From Paenibacillus lutrae (GTDB lineage Bacteria > Bacillota > Bacilli > Paenibacillales > NBRC-103111), in contig NZ_RHLK01000008.1 of the NCBI RefSeq assembly GCF_009757775.1, positions 1,171 through 65,170 of the forward strand: 64,000 bases of DNA, in the 5' to 3' direction. The position numbers were made by a program, and so were the translations under genes. The notes under the pieces are model-generated. The model did not search any database, was not told the DNA's origin, and saw nothing but the letters and a program-made list of their open reading frames with translations. This document shows positions 61,943 to 64,000 of this stretch, piece by piece. How positions within the stretch are numbered: the first letter of the stretch is position 1; the number at the start of each line of letters is the position of its first letter.

Positions 61943-62563
61943 TCAATCTTCCTTATGATGAGGACAATACGCTTTCATCAGTCTAAGCGCTTCCTCGTCA
62001 AGCTCGAGTCCTCGTTTTTCCAGTCCGCTTATAACGCCTTCACGCTTGGCACCTTTCATGTTCTGGCCGAATTTGAATTTGGCGGAAATATCGTCCGGAT
62101 CGATCCGGATCACCGCGACTCCCTTTATTTGTTTGACATAGCCCGGGTCATCGAGCGTAACAGGATCGTAGCCCCCCTCAGGCTGAAGTTTGTGCATAAA
62201 GCTGACGAATGACCGTGCTTTCTCTTCCAGATCCTCCACAAGGGTAGCCCGGCCTTTGATAATGACTGATTTGAAGAAAGCCGAGGCCGGACAAGCATAC
62301 ACCGGATCTGTGAAGTAGGAAGGAATAAGCGCATATTCTTTGGCGACAGAGAAGGACACTAGGGAGTCTCTCTTCATGTCCGCAATTTTCTCGCCGATTT
62401 TACTGCCGTGCGCATAGAGGGCGCCGTCCGTATAAACGAAATTGAGCGGCTTCAGGTTCGGATATCCGTCCTCGCCGACGGTCCCCAGTACTCCGAAGGT
62501 CATTTCACTTAGAAAGCTCTCAATTTCGTGCCATTCTTCCATGGCAAATTCTTTTCTTCTCAT
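61943..62563 (-). CDS. Pyridoxamine 5'-phosphate oxidase-fold flavoprotein (NimA-like)
   Basis: 206 residues. FGVLGTVGEDGYPNLKPLNFVY is the first strand pair of the FMN-binding split barrel. LYAHGSKIGEKIADMKRDS follows, then FFKSVIIKGRATLVED. The arrangement is that of the 5-nitroimidazole-reductase-like branch. It likely reduces a small substrate using FMN. ATG at 62563 with AGGAG nine bases upstream. Confidence 0.85.
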   Translation of the reverse strand: MRRKEFAMEEWHEIESFLSEMTFGVLGTVGEDGYPNLKPLNFVYTDGALYAHGSKIGEKIADMKRDSLVSFSVAKEYALIPSYFTDPVYACPASAFFKSVIIKGRATLVEDLEEKARSFVSFMHKLQPEGGYDPVTLDDPGYVKQIKGVAVIRIDPDDISAKFKFGQNMKGAKREGVISGLEKRGLELDEEALRLMKAYCPHHKED

Positions 62564-62720
62564 GGTGTGTCACTCCTGCTTGTTTTTTGTCTAATCATAG
62601 CGGGCCGGTTGACATTTCAAAAGAGCCACTTTACGCTATTTTTAGTGGACCAGTTAGTCTGCATAACTAATGACTTCATGATGTTGAAAAATGCACGCGT
62701 GTACACTTTTCACAAGGAAT

Positions 62721-62735
62721 TTGAAAGCGTAATCA
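62721..62735 (+). promoter_or_regulatory. cre site (CcpA)
   Basis: TTGAAAGCGTAATCA fits the consensus WTGNAANCGNWNNCA without mismatch. It lies about 70 bases before the Gfo/Idh gene, so catabolite control of that gene is likely. Confidence 0.6.
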
Positions 62736-62805
62736 CACCGCTCGCCACTCAATAAGAGGGAAAGCGTTTGACGAACCAACAGGACACACAGGCGGAGGTA
62801 ACAGC

Positions 62806-63816
62806 ATGTTAAAAGTAGCTTTGCTCAGCTTCTGGCACGTTCATGCGGCTGATTACGAGAAGGACGCCATCCGGCATCCGGGCACGGAGCTTGCAGCGAT
62901 CTGGGATGAAGATGCACAGAGAGGTTCGATGGAGGCGCAAAAGCGGGGACTTCCCTTTTACGAGAAGCTCGATGACCTGCTGGCCGATCCGGCAATCGGA
63001 GGGGTCATTGTAACGACGCCCACCAATCTGCACCGGGAGGTCCTGATAGCCGCAGCAAGAGCAGGCAAGCATATTTTCACGGAAAAAGTCATTGCCTCCA
63101 CATGGGCGGCATGCAGTGAAATCCTGCAAGCCGTGGCGGAAGCGGGTATCGTGCTCACGGTGTCTCTGCCGAGACTGAACCAGCCCTATACGCTGGCTGT
63201 TCAGAACATTCTGGAGCAGAATCTGCTCGGCAGGCTGACTCTTGTGCGCGCGAGGCTGTCCCACAGCGGCGGGCTCAGCCGGGAGGAAGGCGGCGGCTGG
63301 CTTCCGGAGCGTTTCTTCGATCGGGAAGCTTGCCAGGGCGGCGCGATGATTGATCTGGGCTGCCATCCGATGTATCTGACGCGGCTGTTTCTGGGCATGC
63401 CGGAGAGCGTGACGGCTTCCTACGGGAGTGTGACAGGACGCGGCGTGGAAGATAACGCGGTCAGCGTGCTCCGCTACCCGGACGGGGCGCTGGGCATCGT
63501 GGAAGCCGGTTTCGTGAACAGTTATTCTCCCTTTGTGATTGAGATTCACGGAACCGAAGGAAGCTTGCTTTATTCCCAGCATGACGACAGACTTCTGCTC
63601 CGCACGCGCAAGCAGGAAGGAGGAGGCGAGGGCTGGACGGTGATCCATGATCTTCCCCAGCCGAATCTGTCCGCATTTGAACAATGGGTGGATCATATCC
63701 GCAGCGGTACCCGGGCTGAGGCGAACGTTCAATTGGCGGCTGATCTGACCAAGCTCATGGAAGCTTCCAACCGTTCGGCTGCTGAAGGCTGCGCGGTACA
63801 GATCGAGAGGGATTAA
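62806..63816 (+). CDS. Gfo/Idh/MocA-family oxidoreductase
   Basis: 336 residues. The N-terminal Rossmann fold starts MLKVALLSFWHVHAADYE, where the usual G-x-G-x-x-G is replaced by SFWHVHA, an atypical form known in some members. The catalytic Lys is in HIFTEKVIAST (EKP motif as EKV). The C-terminal domain has GGAMIDLGCHPMYLTRLF with the conserved Asp and His. It oxidises or reduces a sugar or polyol with NAD(P). GGAGG lies before the ATG. The gene lies downstream of a cre site, so it is probably part of sugar use. Confidence 0.88.
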   Translation: MLKVALLSFWHVHAADYEKDAIRHPGTELAAIWDEDAQRGSMEAQKRGLPFYEKLDDLLADPAIGGVIVTTPTNLHREVLIAAARAGKHIFTEKVIASTWAACSEILQAVAEAGIVLTVSLPRLNQPYTLAVQNILEQNLLGRLTLVRARLSHSGGLSREEGGGWLPERFFDREACQGGAMIDLGCHPMYLTRLFLGMPESVTASYGSVTGRGVEDNAVSVLRYPDGALGIVEAGFVNSYSPFVIEIHGTEGSLLYSQHDDRLLLRTRKQEGGGEGWTVIHDLPQPNLSAFEQWVDHIRSGTRAEANVQLAADLTKLMEASNRSAAEGCAVQIERD

Positions 63817-63969
63817 GTCCCTCTCAAGGAGAGACACTCCCGTATTTTTTTCGAAATAAATAGTCGCAGGCTGCCTTATTCCATTCTTTTTACAGGTAAA
63901 GTACTCTATGATTGTTTAGGAAGACCTGTTATTCTACACGCTAATCATACTTATTGGAGGTAGGAACCG

Positions 63970-64000
63970 ATGAAATATCGCAAACTGGGACGGTCCGGCT
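63970..64000 (+). CDS. Aldo/keto reductase, N-terminal fragment (runs off the window)
   Basis: The first ten residues, MKYRKLGRSG, are the standard start of an aldo/keto reductase. GGAGG lies eight to nine bases before the ATG. Too little is present for more detail. Confidence 0.65.
   Translation, partial: MKYRKLGRSG

Noticed and set aside
62809-63837. 342-codon minus-strand frame over the Gfo/Idh gene
   Set aside because: Antisense shadow; the plus-strand gene has all family motifs and a good ribosome binding site.

Overview
The window is from a low-to-middle GC Gram-positive spore-former, most likely a Paenibacillus or close relative. The signs are strong AGGAGG ribosome binding sites, frequent TTG and GTG starts, a lipoprotein/LplB/LplC-type sugar ABC operon beside a membrane-anchored AraC regulator, DUF423 and DUF1805 (YunC) housekeeping genes, a degenerate sporulation-type histidine kinase, a SOS box of the Bacillus type and a CcpA cre site. 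All identifications were made by reading translations and motifs; no database search was run.

Layout. 1-624 is the end of an IS3-family insertion sequence. 0.9-10.7 kb is ordinary chromosome: a VOC protein, a MarR/MFS efflux pair, DUF423, a decayed histidine kinase, a GGDEF-EAL protein, DUF1805 and several hypotheticals. 10.8-41.1 kb (perhaps to 41.6 kb) is an AT-richer accessory element. 41.8-50.8 kb carries DinB, an inositol monophosphatase-like enzyme, an SDR and a sugar ABC transporter with a convergent AraC regulator. 51.1-60.2 kb is a sugar PTS operon that includes its own EI and HPr plus a phosphotriesterase-like lactonase, a creatininase-family hydrolase and a SIS protein. 60.5-64 kb has small accessory genes, a flavin reductase-like protein, a Gfo/Idh oxidoreductase under a cre site and the start of an aldo/keto reductase.

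The accessory element is the most striking part. On the minus strand it encodes a complete long non-contractile tail (terminator-like protein, tail tube, chaperone, 1958-residue tape measure, Dit, Tal, a PAAR-like tip, several fibre or adhesin proteins) followed by holin and amidase. No terminase, portal, capsid, protease, replication gene or active integrase is visible. It therefore looks like a headless tail particle (an F-type, phage-tail-like bacteriocin). Upstream is a separate three-gene operon whose main product is an 853-residue single-chain RNA polymerase of the YonO/eukaryotic-RdRP family: it has the DxDGD metal motif, the QIRL...KG motif and the R-x-P motif. A zinc-ribbon protein follows it. 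The polymerase operon ends at an intrinsic terminator and the tail operon starts afresh after it, so I infer that the polymerase transcribes the tail genes, as YonO does for SPbeta late genes. Divergently transcribed are a DndB/DGQHR-like protein and a protein resembling MrpR, the recombinase-fold repressor of SPbeta. A LexA-type box lies just beyond the right edge and could link the element to DNA damage. An amber codon sits at codon 5 of the first tail gene, and intrinsic terminators lie between several tail genes.
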